A stretch of DNA of 64,000 nt from WHUA01 sp963711215 (lineage in GTDB: Bacteria > Pseudomonadota > Alphaproteobacteria > UBA8366). Below are positions 9,176-16,323 of this stretch, one piece after another. Position 1 is the stretch's first letter, and every line of letters begins with the position of its first letter. The position numbers and the translations under genes are program-made. Location of the stretch: positions 1 to 64,000 of the forward strand of contig CAVQDH010000006.1 in the NCBI GenBank assembly GCA_963711215.1, given 5' to 3'. Under the pieces are notes generated by a model. That model was not told where the DNA came from. It did no database searches and saw only the letters and a program-made list of their open reading frames with translations.

Positions 9176-9562
9176 ATGCCCGAGACATCCATCCCGAACG
9201 CCCAAGTCGCTTGGACCGATGAGTGCTACAGCGTCGGCTGCATGAAGCGCGTCCTCACCAAGTCCCCAACCCTGCTGGAACGGCAGGCCGGGCAGCTTGA
9301 GCAAGTCATCGGCGAAGTCCTGATGCGCAAGGACCGGCCGGGCGTGTTCTACGATGCGCACGGCAACCAAGTGTCGGAGGAGTTGGCCCGGCAAGCCGGC
9401 TTCCCCGTCGAGCGCCTCAAGCGGGAGGGCGAGAAGCAGCGGCGCCTCGCCGAGGCCAGGGCCAAGATCGAAGCCGAATTTGCCGAGCAGCAGGCCGCAA
9501 TCGAGGCCGAGCCAGCAGCCTACACTGTCTCCGCTTCGGCCCAGGCCGATGACGCCGCATGA
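9176..9562 (+). CDS. Hypothetical phage-like protein
   Basis: An intact 128-residue protein from ATG 9176, three bases after the previous stop. It contains TDECYSVGCMKRVLTKSPTL, a middle segment RKDRPGVFYDAHGNQVSEEL and a C-terminal Glu/Ala-rich helix. Two Cys five residues apart near residue 18 could bind metal, but there is no second pair. Unknown function, translated together with the genes around it. Confidence 0.55.
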   Translation: MPETSIPNAQVAWTDECYSVGCMKRVLTKSPTLLERQAGQLEQVIGEVLMRKDRPGVFYDAHGNQVSEELARQAGFPVERLKREGEKQRRLAEARAKIEAEFAEQQAAIEAEPAAYTVSASAQADDAA

Positions 9563-9665
9563 GCACCACGGCCGGTGTAGGAGCTGCGGCAAGAGGCGGT
9601 GGCTGCCCTTCGGCGTGTTCTGCCGGGGATGCCGATGGCGCCTTGCCAGGGGCCTGATCGGATGA
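9549..9665 (+). CDS. 38-residue zinc-ribbon protein
   Basis: ATG at 9549 overlaps the end of the previous gene by 14 bases in another frame. The product MTPHEHHGRCRSCGKRRWLP continues with FCRGCRWRLARGLIG. The two CxxC pairs (CRSC and CRGC) form a minimal zinc ribbon. Short zinc ribbons are common in phages and often bind nucleic acid or transcription proteins. Its target is unknown. Confidence 0.5.
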   Translation: MTPHEHHGRCRSCGKRRWLPFGVFCRGCRWRLARGLIG

Positions 9666-9850
9666 GCACCACGCCAGACGACATCAACCTTGATGGGTAT
9701 TGGCGCGACATTCACCGCCATCGTGAGGTAGAGCGCCGGGAGCGCCGCTGTCTGGGCTGTAGCCACATGTTTGCGTCCGCTGGGCCGGGCAACCGCATGT
9801 GCACTCGCTGCCGCGACCGGAGCAGATCGGACAGCCCATTCGAGCCCTGA
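9662..9850 (+). CDS. 62-residue zinc-ribbon protein
   Basis: The ATG at 9662 overlaps the preceding TGA (ATGA). The protein reads MSTTPDDINLDGYWRDIHRH and carries CLGCSHMF and MCTRCRDRS, a CxxC-x(n)-CxxC zinc ribbon similar in layout to the preceding gene. It is the last gene of the rightward operon. Two consecutive zinc-ribbon genes suggest duplication or a joint regulatory role. Confidence 0.55.
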   Translation: MSTTPDDINLDGYWRDIHRHREVERRERRCLGCSHMFASAGPGNRMCTRCRDRSRSDSPFEP

Positions 9851-10315
9851 GGCCGGGTCGTGACGGCGGTTTTTATTGCATTTTTTGCTTCCTAGAGGCG
9901 GAATGGCCGAAATCCGCCGTTTTTGTAATTCCCCACCCCAAAACAGGCCCGATTCGCACCCGCAACCGCGACCGCAACCGGCGGCGGTTTCTGGCCGTCC
10001 CGTGACAGGCCCGGAGCAGGCCGCCGGAGCGAAACCGCAGAAATCCGCCATCCTGCCACCCCCGCGACCGCAACCGGCGTGACAGGCCGGCTAGGCCCCC
10101 CGAACCGACCACTGCCAACCCGCGCCCAGCGCCTGCACGACCGGCCGCGTCACGCCCTGCTGTGGTAGGGGTGTTTATTTTTATTTTTCAGTATTTTACC
10201 TGCACGGGCAGGGTATGGGACCCTCAACGCAGGGGTAGGGGAGGCTCAACGGCCTTGGGGGCCCTCCCCCGCCGGCCACCCGCCGCTGCTCCTGTCACGC
10301 CCCAGGGGCCCGGCC
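9851..10315. other. Noncoding repeat-bearing tail of the element
   Basis: No convincing gene is present. An 18-base perfect repeat, CCGCGACCGCAACCGGCG, occurs at 9966-9983 and 10062-10079. GAAATCCGCC occurs at 9909 and 10040, and GTGACAGGCC at 10002 and 10079. Together they suggest a decayed duplication of about 100 bases. A T-rich stretch lies at 10168-10200. Confidence 0.5.
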
Positions 10316-10333
10316 TGTACCCACCGTGTACCC
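10316..10333 (+). repeat. 18-base TGTACCC tandem repeat, right copy
   Basis: TGTACCCACCGTGTACCC matches the copy at 73-90 in 17 of 18 bases and has the same orientation. It lies 73 bases from the 3' end of tRNA-Thr. Confidence 0.6.
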
Positions 10334-10339
10334 ATAGGC

Positions 10340-10359
10340 CGATCACGCGATTGTGATCG
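10340..10359. repeat. 7-base inverted repeat at the element's right end
   Basis: CGATCAC (10340-10346) and GTGATCG (10353-10359) form a perfect inverted repeat with a 6-base spacer between the right TGTACCC repeat and tRNA-Thr. It may be a recombinase core site or an operator. Confidence 0.4.
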
Positions 10360-10405
10360 AAGCGTCTTGGCGCCGATAATGCGTTGGATTATAAGGAGGT
10401 TTTAC

Positions 10406-10480
10406 TGGTGCCGCCGGAGTGAATTGAACACTCGACCCCACCCTTACCAAGGGTGTGCTCTACCTCTGAGCTACGGCGGC
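10406..10480 (-). tRNA. tRNA-Thr (GGT)
   Basis: The minus strand folds as a tRNA: acceptor stem GCCGCCG pairing with CGGCGGC, anticodon stem CACCC/GGGTG with loop TTGGTAA (anticodon GGT), T arm GGGTC-GAGTGTTCAATTC-like, and an encoded CCA. It is 75 bases long. The 3' end faces the integrative element, making it the likely attachment site. Confidence 0.95.
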
Positions 10481-10655
10481 GCCTGTAACAGGAGTGCCGC
10501 CTTATGCCATAGGGTCCGGGGCGGTGCAAGGCGGCGTCTCGGCGGTGTCTTGGGCGGTGTCTTGGGCGTCGTCGAAGCCCTTGCGCACTGGAGCGAATGC
10601 GGGTATCGGGGCCGATGGGCGTACGCCCGCGGGCGGCGCGACTCAGGGGCTTCGG

Positions 10656-10853
10656 ATGGCGGCGATGAGCGGGAATGGGCGGAAAAGCGGGCCGGCCAAG
10701 GCGGCGAAGGGCGAGGCTGCCGAGCGTGAGCGCCGCCGGCGCCAGGCCGAGCTGCTGCGCACCAACCTCTTGAAACGCAAGGAGCAAAGCCGCAATCGCC
10801 GCAAGGATGGGCGATCGGCGGGCGGTTCCGGCGGCGACCCCGCGGACGGTTGA
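10656..10853 (+). CDS. Small basic hypothetical protein
   Basis: A 65-residue protein, starting at ATG 10656 or 10665, very rich in Arg/Lys/Glu: AAERERRRRQAELLRTNLLK followed by RKEQSRNRRKDGRS and a Gly-rich tail. Short proteins with a similar R-x-N-L-x-x-R-K-x-Q helix occur near housekeeping genes in alphaproteobacteria, but I cannot name the family. It sits between tRNA-Thr and dcd, on the same strand as dcd. The upstream open frame to 10494 is probably not translated. Confidence 0.5.
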   Translation: MAAMSGNGRKSGPAKAAKGEAAERERRRRQAELLRTNLLKRKEQSRNRRKDGRSAGGSGGDPADG

Positions 10854-10983
10854 GCGCGCTGCCGCCTTGTGATCGCCATAGTCATAAGTTAGTCATGCGC
10901 CGAATTCCGGCCTTCGCGCCGGGCGATGGGGATGCGGGCGGCACGGGACGGAAGCGCCCGGCGCGCGCAACGGAGTGGCGGCG

Positions 10984-11538
10984 ATGAGCGTGATGCCTGA
11001 TAGCTGGATTCGCGAGAAGGCGCGAAACGACGGCATGATCGACCCGTTCGTCGATCGCCAGACGCGCAACGGCGTGATCTCCTTCGGCCTGTCGTCCTAT
11101 GGCTACGACGCCCGCGTCTCGAAGGAATTCAAGATCTTCACCAACGTCGACAACGCGCTCGTCGACCCGAAGCAGTTTTCCGACAAGAGCTTCGTCGAGC
11201 GCGAGACGGACGTCTGCATCATCCCGCCAAACAGCTTCGTGCTGGCGCGCACGGTCGAATATTTCCGCATCCCGCGCGACATCCTCGTCATCTGCCTCGG
11301 CAAGTCGACCTACGCGCGCTGCGGCATCATCGTCAACGTGACGCCGCTGGAGCCCGAGTGGGAAGGGCACGTCACGCTGGAATTCTCCAACACCACGCCG
11401 CTGCCGGCGAAGGTCTACGCCAACGAAGGCGCCTGCCAGTTCCTCTTCCTCAAGGGCGAGGGCGAGCCCGAGGTCTCCTACCGGGACCGCCAGGGCAAGT
11501 ATATGGGGCAGCGCGGCGTCACCCTGCCGAAACTTTGA
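10984..11538 (+). CDS. dcd: dCTP deaminase
   Basis: Converts dCTP to dUTP and ammonia, feeding dTMP synthesis in the cytoplasm. The protein is 184 residues from ATG 10984 (MSVMPDSWIREKA), the usual family length; ATG 10975 would add three residues. It has the dUTPase-like fold signature with GKSTYARCGIIVNVTPLEPE and WEGHVTLEFSNTTPLPAKVY, which hold the catalytic Arg and Glu, and the C-terminal KYMGQRGVTLP lid. It is followed closely by murA on the same strand, so the two may be cotranscribed. Confidence 0.95.
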   Translation: MSVMPDSWIREKARNDGMIDPFVDRQTRNGVISFGLSSYGYDARVSKEFKIFTNVDNALVDPKQFSDKSFVERETDVCIIPPNSFVLARTVEYFRIPRDILVICLGKSTYARCGIIVNVTPLEPEWEGHVTLEFSNTTPLPAKVYANEGACQFLFLKGEGEPEVSYRDRQGKYMGQRGVTLPKL

Positions 11539-11614
11539 GGTCACCTGCATGACGCCACCGGATACCGGGCCCGTCGCAACACGGACGGCCGAGCAATTGC
11601 CAAGGATGACGGGC

Positions 11615-12898
11615 ATGGATCGCATTCGAATCCGCGGCGGCAACCGCCTGACGGGCACGCTGCCGATCAGCGGCGCCAAGAACGCGGCGCTGCCGCTGAT
11701 GGCGGCCGCGCTGCTGACGGACAAGACGCTGACGCTCTCGAACCTGCCGTACCTCGCCGACATCACCAGCCTGTCGAACCTGCTGCTGCAGCTCGGCGTC
11801 AAGGTGACCATCAACGGCCACGGCGGCATGAAGAGCGGCCGGGTCATCGAGCTGACGGCCGCGCGGATCGCCGACACGACCGCCCCCTACGACCTTGTGC
11901 GCAAGATGCGGGCGAGCATCCTGGTGCTGGGACCGCTGGTCGCGCGCTGCGGCGAGGCGCAGGTCTCGCTGCCGGGCGGCTGCGCGATCGGCACGCGGCC
12001 GGTCGACCTGCACCTCAAGGGGCTGGAGCATCTCGGCGCGGAGATCGAGCTCGACGCCGGCTATATCCGCGCCCGCGCGCCCAAGGGCCTGCGCGGCGGT
12101 CAGGTCGTCTTCCCCTTCGTCTCGGTCGGCGCGACGGAAAATCTCCTGATGGCGGCCTGTCTCGCCAAAGGCGAATCCCAGCTCGTCAACGCCGCGCGCG
12201 AGCCCGAGATCGTCGACCTGGCCCGCTGCCTCGTCGCGATGGGCGCCAAGATCGACGGCATCGGCACCGACAAGCTGACGGTCCAGGGCGTCGACAGCCT
12301 GGGCGCGGCGAGCCACCGCATCGTGGCGGACCGGATCGAGACCGGCACCTATGCGGTCGCGGCGGCGATCACCGGCGGCGACATCGAGCTGCTCGACACC
12401 GAGCTCTCGCTGATCGAGGCGCTCGCCGAAGTGCTGGACGCGGGCGGCCTCTCGGTCACCGCGACGGCACGCGGCGTGCGCGTGTCCTGCCCCAACGGGC
12501 GGGTCAAGGGCGTCGACGTGATGACCGAGCCCTTCCCCGGCTTTCCGACCGATCTGCAGGCGCAGTTCATGGCCCTGATGGCGACGGCGGACGGCGCGGC
12601 CATGATCACCGAGACCATCTTCGAAAACCGCTTCATGCACGTGCCCGAGCTGATGCGCATGGGCGCCAACATCAACGTGCACGGCGCATCCGCGATGGTG
12701 CGGGGCGTCAAGCGGCTCAATGGCGCGCCGGTCATGGCGACCGACCTCAGGGCGTCCGTCTCGCTGGTTCTTGCCGGGCTCGCCGCGGAAGGCGAAACGA
12801 TCGTCAATCGGGTGTATCATCTCGACCGGGGCTACGAGCGTCTCGAAGAAAAGCTCGCGGCCTGTGGGGCTGACGTGGAGCGATTGAAGTCGAGATGA
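11615..12898 (+). CDS. murA: UDP-N-acetylglucosamine 1-carboxyvinyltransferase
   Basis: Catalyses the first committed step of peptidoglycan synthesis, transfer of enolpyruvate from PEP to UDP-GlcNAc. The start chosen is ATG 11615 (MDRIRIRGGNRLTGTLPISG), preceded by AAGGATG. An upstream ATG at 11549 would add 22 residues that do not resemble the family. The 427-residue length is standard. Lys in SGAKNAALP and the PEP-binding Cys in LPGGCAIGTRPVDLH are present, so the enzyme should be fosfomycin-sensitive by the usual rule. The gene end overlaps the DUF2948 gene (ATGATG). Confidence 0.97.
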   Translation: MDRIRIRGGNRLTGTLPISGAKNAALPLMAAALLTDKTLTLSNLPYLADITSLSNLLLQLGVKVTINGHGGMKSGRVIELTAARIADTTAPYDLVRKMRASILVLGPLVARCGEAQVSLPGGCAIGTRPVDLHLKGLEHLGAEIELDAGYIRARAPKGLRGGQVVFPFVSVGATENLLMAACLAKGESQLVNAAREPEIVDLARCLVAMGAKIDGIGTDKLTVQGVDSLGAASHRIVADRIETGTYAVAAAITGGDIELLDTELSLIEALAEVLDAGGLSVTATARGVRVSCPNGRVKGVDVMTEPFPGFPTDLQAQFMALMATADGAAMITETIFENRFMHVPELMRMGANINVHGASAMVRGVKRLNGAPVMATDLRASVSLVLAGLAAEGETIVNRVYHLDRGYERLEEKLAACGADVERLKSR

Positions 12899-13335
12899 TG
12901 GGTGGAGAAGGGGCCGCGGATCGCCCGCGGCTGTCGGCGCGAAGTGTCGAGGACCTCGCGGTGCTGGCGGCGTTGCTGCAGGACGCCATCGTGCCGCTGG
13001 GCGATATGGCGTTTCTCGAGGGCGAGCATTCCTTCGTCCTGGCGCTCAACCGCTTTCGCTGGGAAACGGGGGAGGACGCGGCGGAACGCGAGCGCATCAT
13101 GTCGGGTCTTCGCTTCGACGCCGTGCGGCGGGTGCAGTACCGCGGTATTCGGCGGGGCAACCGGAGCCAGTTCCTCTCTCTTCTGACCATTTCTTACGAC
13201 GACGGCATCGTCATGCTGCATTTCGCGGGCGGCGGCAGGATCCGCCTCGAGGTCGACGAGCTGCGCTGCGTGCTGGAGGATTTCGGCGAGCCCTGGCCGA
13301 CGCCGTCGACCCCCTCGCACGATGCGGCCGGCTGA
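12895..13335 (+). CDS. DUF2948 family protein
   Basis: A 146-residue protein of the DUF2948 family, which is found almost only in alphaproteobacteria next to murA or hisD. It starts at ATG 12895, overlapping the murA stop by 4 bases, so it is translationally coupled. Features include DLAVLAALLQDAIVPLGDMA and FVLALNRFRWE near the start and a C-terminal RIRLEVDELRCVLEDFGEPW. No catalytic motif is known. Cytoplasmic, function unknown. Confidence 0.9.
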   Translation: MMGGEGAADRPRLSARSVEDLAVLAALLQDAIVPLGDMAFLEGEHSFVLALNRFRWETGEDAAERERIMSGLRFDAVRRVQYRGIRRGNRSQFLSLLTISYDDGIVMLHFAGGGRIRLEVDELRCVLEDFGEPWPTPSTPSHDAAG

Positions 13336-13450
13336 CCGCGGCAAGCTAGTCGTGAATTTGCCGGGCCTCCGGCATCGCGCGTAAACTGCCTTTAGCGGCG
13401 GCTCATCGCGGCCGATATTTTCCAAAACCGGGGCGAGGCGGGAGGCGGTC

Positions 13451-14824
13451 ATGACGATCACGGCTGAACTGGTGGACCGCCTGCGCGCGACGCGGGTCGA
13501 GGATATTCCGCCGGCGGCGCTCGACATCGCCAAGCAGGTCTGCCTCGACGGCCTCGGCGTGATGATCGCGGGCGCCGGGGAGCCGCTCGGGCTCGGCCGG
13601 ATCACCTTCGAATATACGCGCCAGCTCGGCGGGCCGGCCGACGCCAGCGTGATCGCCGGCGGCTTCAAGACCTCCGCCTTCAACGCGGCCTATGCCAACG
13701 GCACGCTCGGCCATGCGCTCGACTTCGACAATACCTGGTGGCCGCTCAATCACCCGACCTCGCCGACCTTGCCGGCCATTCTGGCGATCGCCGAGCGGGA
13801 TGGGCTGGCGGGCGCGGCGGTGCTGCGCGCGATCGTGCTGGCCTTCGAGGTGCAGGGCCGGATGCGCGTCGCCTCGGCGAGCGTCGAGGCCGGCAAGGGA
13901 TTCCACAAGCCGGGCGTCTCCGGCCTGATGGGCGCGGTGACCGGCGCCGGGTTGATGCTGGATCTCGACGCGGTCTCCTTCCGGTGCGCCTACGGGCTCG
14001 GCGGCTCGCGGGCGGGCTCGATGTCGATCAACACGGGCACGATGACCAAGTCGAGCCACAGCGGCCATGCCGCGCGGATGGGCGTCGAATGCGCCACGCT
14101 GGCCAAGCTCGGCTGGACCGCGGCCGAGGACGTCTTTGGCAAGGGCGGGTTCTTCGCGCTGTTCTACGGCGAGGCGCACAGCGATCCCGAGCTCTTTCTC
14201 AAAGATTTCGGCAATCCCTACCGCATGATCGATCCCGGGGTCGGCTTCAAGAAGCACCCTGCCAATTATTTCACGCATCGCCCGATCGACGCCGCCATCG
14301 AGCTCGCCACGCGCCATGACATCGCCGCCGCGGAGATCGAGAAAGTGGTCGTCGACTTTCCGCGCTTCGACTACGTCAATCGCCCGGTCCCGGAGACCGG
14401 CCTCGACGGCAAGTTCAGCGTGCAATACGCGACGGCGGTGGCGCTGCTCGACCGCAAGGTCAAGGTGGCGAGCTTCTCGGACCGGCGGCGCTTCGCGCCC
14501 GATGTCGAGGCGTTGCTGCCGCGGATCACACTCAACATGCGGGACGACATTCCGCGCAGCTTCCAGGATTGCTATGCCGTCGTCCGCGTGACGATGCGGG
14601 ACGGCCGGCTGCTGGAACAGCGATGCGACCGGCCGCGCGGCATGTGGGGCCTGCCGCTCAGCCGCGACGAGCGGCTCGCCAAGTTTCGCGACTGCTGCGA
14701 AGGGGCGCTTGACGCGGCGGCAGTCGACGAGATCATCGAGCGGGTCGAAGGGCTGGACGGGGCAGCCTCTGTGGCGCCCCTGATGGATCTGGTTTGCCGT
14801 GCGACGCCGGTGTTTCCCGGCTAG
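13451..14824 (+). CDS. MmgE/PrpD family protein, first paralogue
   Basis: A 457-residue member of the MmgE/PrpD family, which includes 2-methylcitrate dehydratase and related hydro-lyases. The family's helical N-domain (ELVDRLRATRVEDIPPAALD and DGLGVMIAGAGEPLG) and the conserved ANGTLGHALDFDNTWWPLNH region with acidic and His residues are present, as is SGLMGAVTGAGLMLDLDAVS. The substrate is not determined. The expected methylcitrate partners prpB and prpC are absent, so a role outside the methylcitrate cycle is likely. It is followed 47 bases later by a second paralogue. Confidence 0.9.
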   Translation: MTITAELVDRLRATRVEDIPPAALDIAKQVCLDGLGVMIAGAGEPLGLGRITFEYTRQLGGPADASVIAGGFKTSAFNAAYANGTLGHALDFDNTWWPLNHPTSPTLPAILAIAERDGLAGAAVLRAIVLAFEVQGRMRVASASVEAGKGFHKPGVSGLMGAVTGAGLMLDLDAVSFRCAYGLGGSRAGSMSINTGTMTKSSHSGHAARMGVECATLAKLGWTAAEDVFGKGGFFALFYGEAHSDPELFLKDFGNPYRMIDPGVGFKKHPANYFTHRPIDAAIELATRHDIAAAEIEKVVVDFPRFDYVNRPVPETGLDGKFSVQYATAVALLDRKVKVASFSDRRRFAPDVEALLPRITLNMRDDIPRSFQDCYAVVRVTMRDGRLLEQRCDRPRGMWGLPLSRDERLAKFRDCCEGALDAAAVDEIIERVEGLDGAASVAPLMDLVCRATPVFPG

Positions 14825-14871
14825 CCTCGGCACCCTTCTTTCGGATAATCAACGGGCGGAGTGCGAGACGC

Positions 14872-16229
14872 ATGCATACCAAAGCCTTGGCTGAATTCGC
14901 CGCGGGACTGCGGTTCGAGGATATCCCCGAGGACGTGCGCGAGCGCGCGCGGGAATGCATTCAGGACACCGTTGGGATCGCCGTCTTCGGGGCCAAGCTG
15001 CCGTGGAGCCGGATCGTCATCGACTACGCCTTGCACAACGGGGCCGGCGGCCCGTGCAGCATTTTCAGCGTCGCCGGCACGAAGGTCAGCGCGCCGATGG
15101 CCGCGCTCGCCAACGGCGCGCTGACGCACGCCTTCGAGATGGACTGCCTGCGGAAGCCCAGCGCGGGCGTGCATCCCGGCGGGCTGGTGCCGTCGGCGCT
15201 TGCGGTGGCGGAGGAGGTGAAGACCGGCGGCCGCGACCTGCTCACCGCTTTCGTGGCCGCGATGGAAGTGGCGACGCGCATCGGCCTCGCGACGCGGCAT
15301 TCGAGCGAGGAGAAGGGATTCCACAATCCCGGCCTGACCGGCGTGTTCGGCGCGGCCGTGGCGGCGGGCACGCTGCTACGGCCTCGACGCCGGGCGAATG
15401 ACGAATGCGCTCGGCGTCGCCGGATCGCTGTGCTCGGGCCTGCTGGAATTCGCGAAGAGCGGCAGCGGCGGCATGGTGAAGCGGCTGCATCTCGGGCGCG
15501 CGGCGGAGGGCGGGGTGCTCGCCGCCGGGCTCGCCAAGGGCGGCTTCGAAGGCCCGGCGACCGTGCTGGAGGGCACCTTCGGCTTCCTCACGGCTTTCGC
15601 CGATCATGCGGACCCGAGCCTGCTGACCAAGGGGCTTGGCTCGACCTGGGAGACGCGGACGATCTGCTTCAAGCGCTGCGCCTGCCATGCGACCGCGCAG
15701 ACGCCGGTCCAGGGACTCGAGGATCTCCGGAAAGAAGCCGGCTTTACCGCCGCGGACGTCGCCGAGATCGTGCTCGGCACGAACAAGAAGGTGCTCGCCA
15801 ACCACGACATCCGCAAGCCGGCGGACGTCATGGGAGCGCAGTACAGCGTGCCGTTCTCCGTCGCTCTCTCGTTTTTCCACGATCCGATGGACCCCCGGTC
15901 CTTTCTCGAGGCGGATCTGGCCGATCCGGCGGTCCATGACCTCTGCGCCAAGATCAAGCTGGAGTATTTCGACGAGACGGCGAAACCCGGCCAAGCATGG
16001 GCCAGCCGCATCCAGGTCCGATTGAAGGACGGCCGGCACATTCGACAGGACTCTCACGGATGTCCGCGGCTCGCCGACGCTGCCGATGAGCGAGGCGGAA
16101 TTCGATGACAAGTTCCGCGCGTCGACCCGCGACCTCGGGGCGGCGGCATCGGCGCGCCTGCTGGAAGGGCTGAAATCCCTGGAGGCGCAGCCGAGCGTCG
16201 CCGCCTTGCTGGCGCTGACCGCGGCGTGA
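14872..16229 (+). pseudogene. MmgE/PrpD family protein, second paralogue, frameshifted
   Basis: Reads MHTKALAEFAAGLRFEDIPE from ATG 14872, with ANGALTHAFEMDCLRKPSAG matching the family's active region. The frame breaks near 15378 (GTL, then YGLDAGRMTNALGVAGSL) and near 16035 (DGR, then TFDRTLTDVRGSPTLPMSEA). Removing one base at each site gives 451 residues, the same size as the first paralogue, with a stop at 16227-16229. Both breaks therefore look like single-base insertions rather than decay. The two paralogues probably form an operon with the MFS gene that follows. Confidence 0.85.
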
Positions 16230-16283
16230 CGGCCGGCCCACCCGCGGAGGTTGGGTAGCCGCACTTGTGATCCTGTGGCTTTC

Positions 16284-16303
16284 GGACCGATACTGATCGG
16301 TCC
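16284..16303. promoter_or_regulatory. Perfect 8-base inverted repeat upstream of the MFS gene
   Basis: GGACCGAT (16284-16291), loop ACTG, ATCGGTCC (16296-16303). It ends 20 bases before the GTG start at 16324 and has no T-run, so an operator of TetR type is more likely than a terminator. No TetR gene is in the window. Confidence 0.5.
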
Positions 16304-16323
16304 AGGGCTGGAGGGGATACGGC

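Larger units (their letters stand above)
1..10405. mobile_element. Degenerate prophage-like integrative element next to tRNA-Thr
   Basis: A broken tyrosine recombinase (105-1479), a HEPN-motif gene, a DUF3631 ATPase and a rightward row of phage-like genes (4755-9850) end just before the 3' end of tRNA-Thr at 10406. An 18-base TGTACCC repeat lies near each end (73-90 and 10316-10333). Tyrosine recombinases commonly use tRNA 3' ends as attachment sites, so the tRNA is the likely right border. No copy of the tRNA 3' end is visible in bases 1-104, so the left border is probably outside the window. No terminase, portal, capsid or tail gene was recognised. It may be a remnant, a satellite or a truncated prophage. 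Confidence 0.7.

Noticed and set aside
10541..10564. Tandem GGCGGTGTCTTG repeat
   Set aside because: Only two units; simple slippage product in GC-rich DNA without context.
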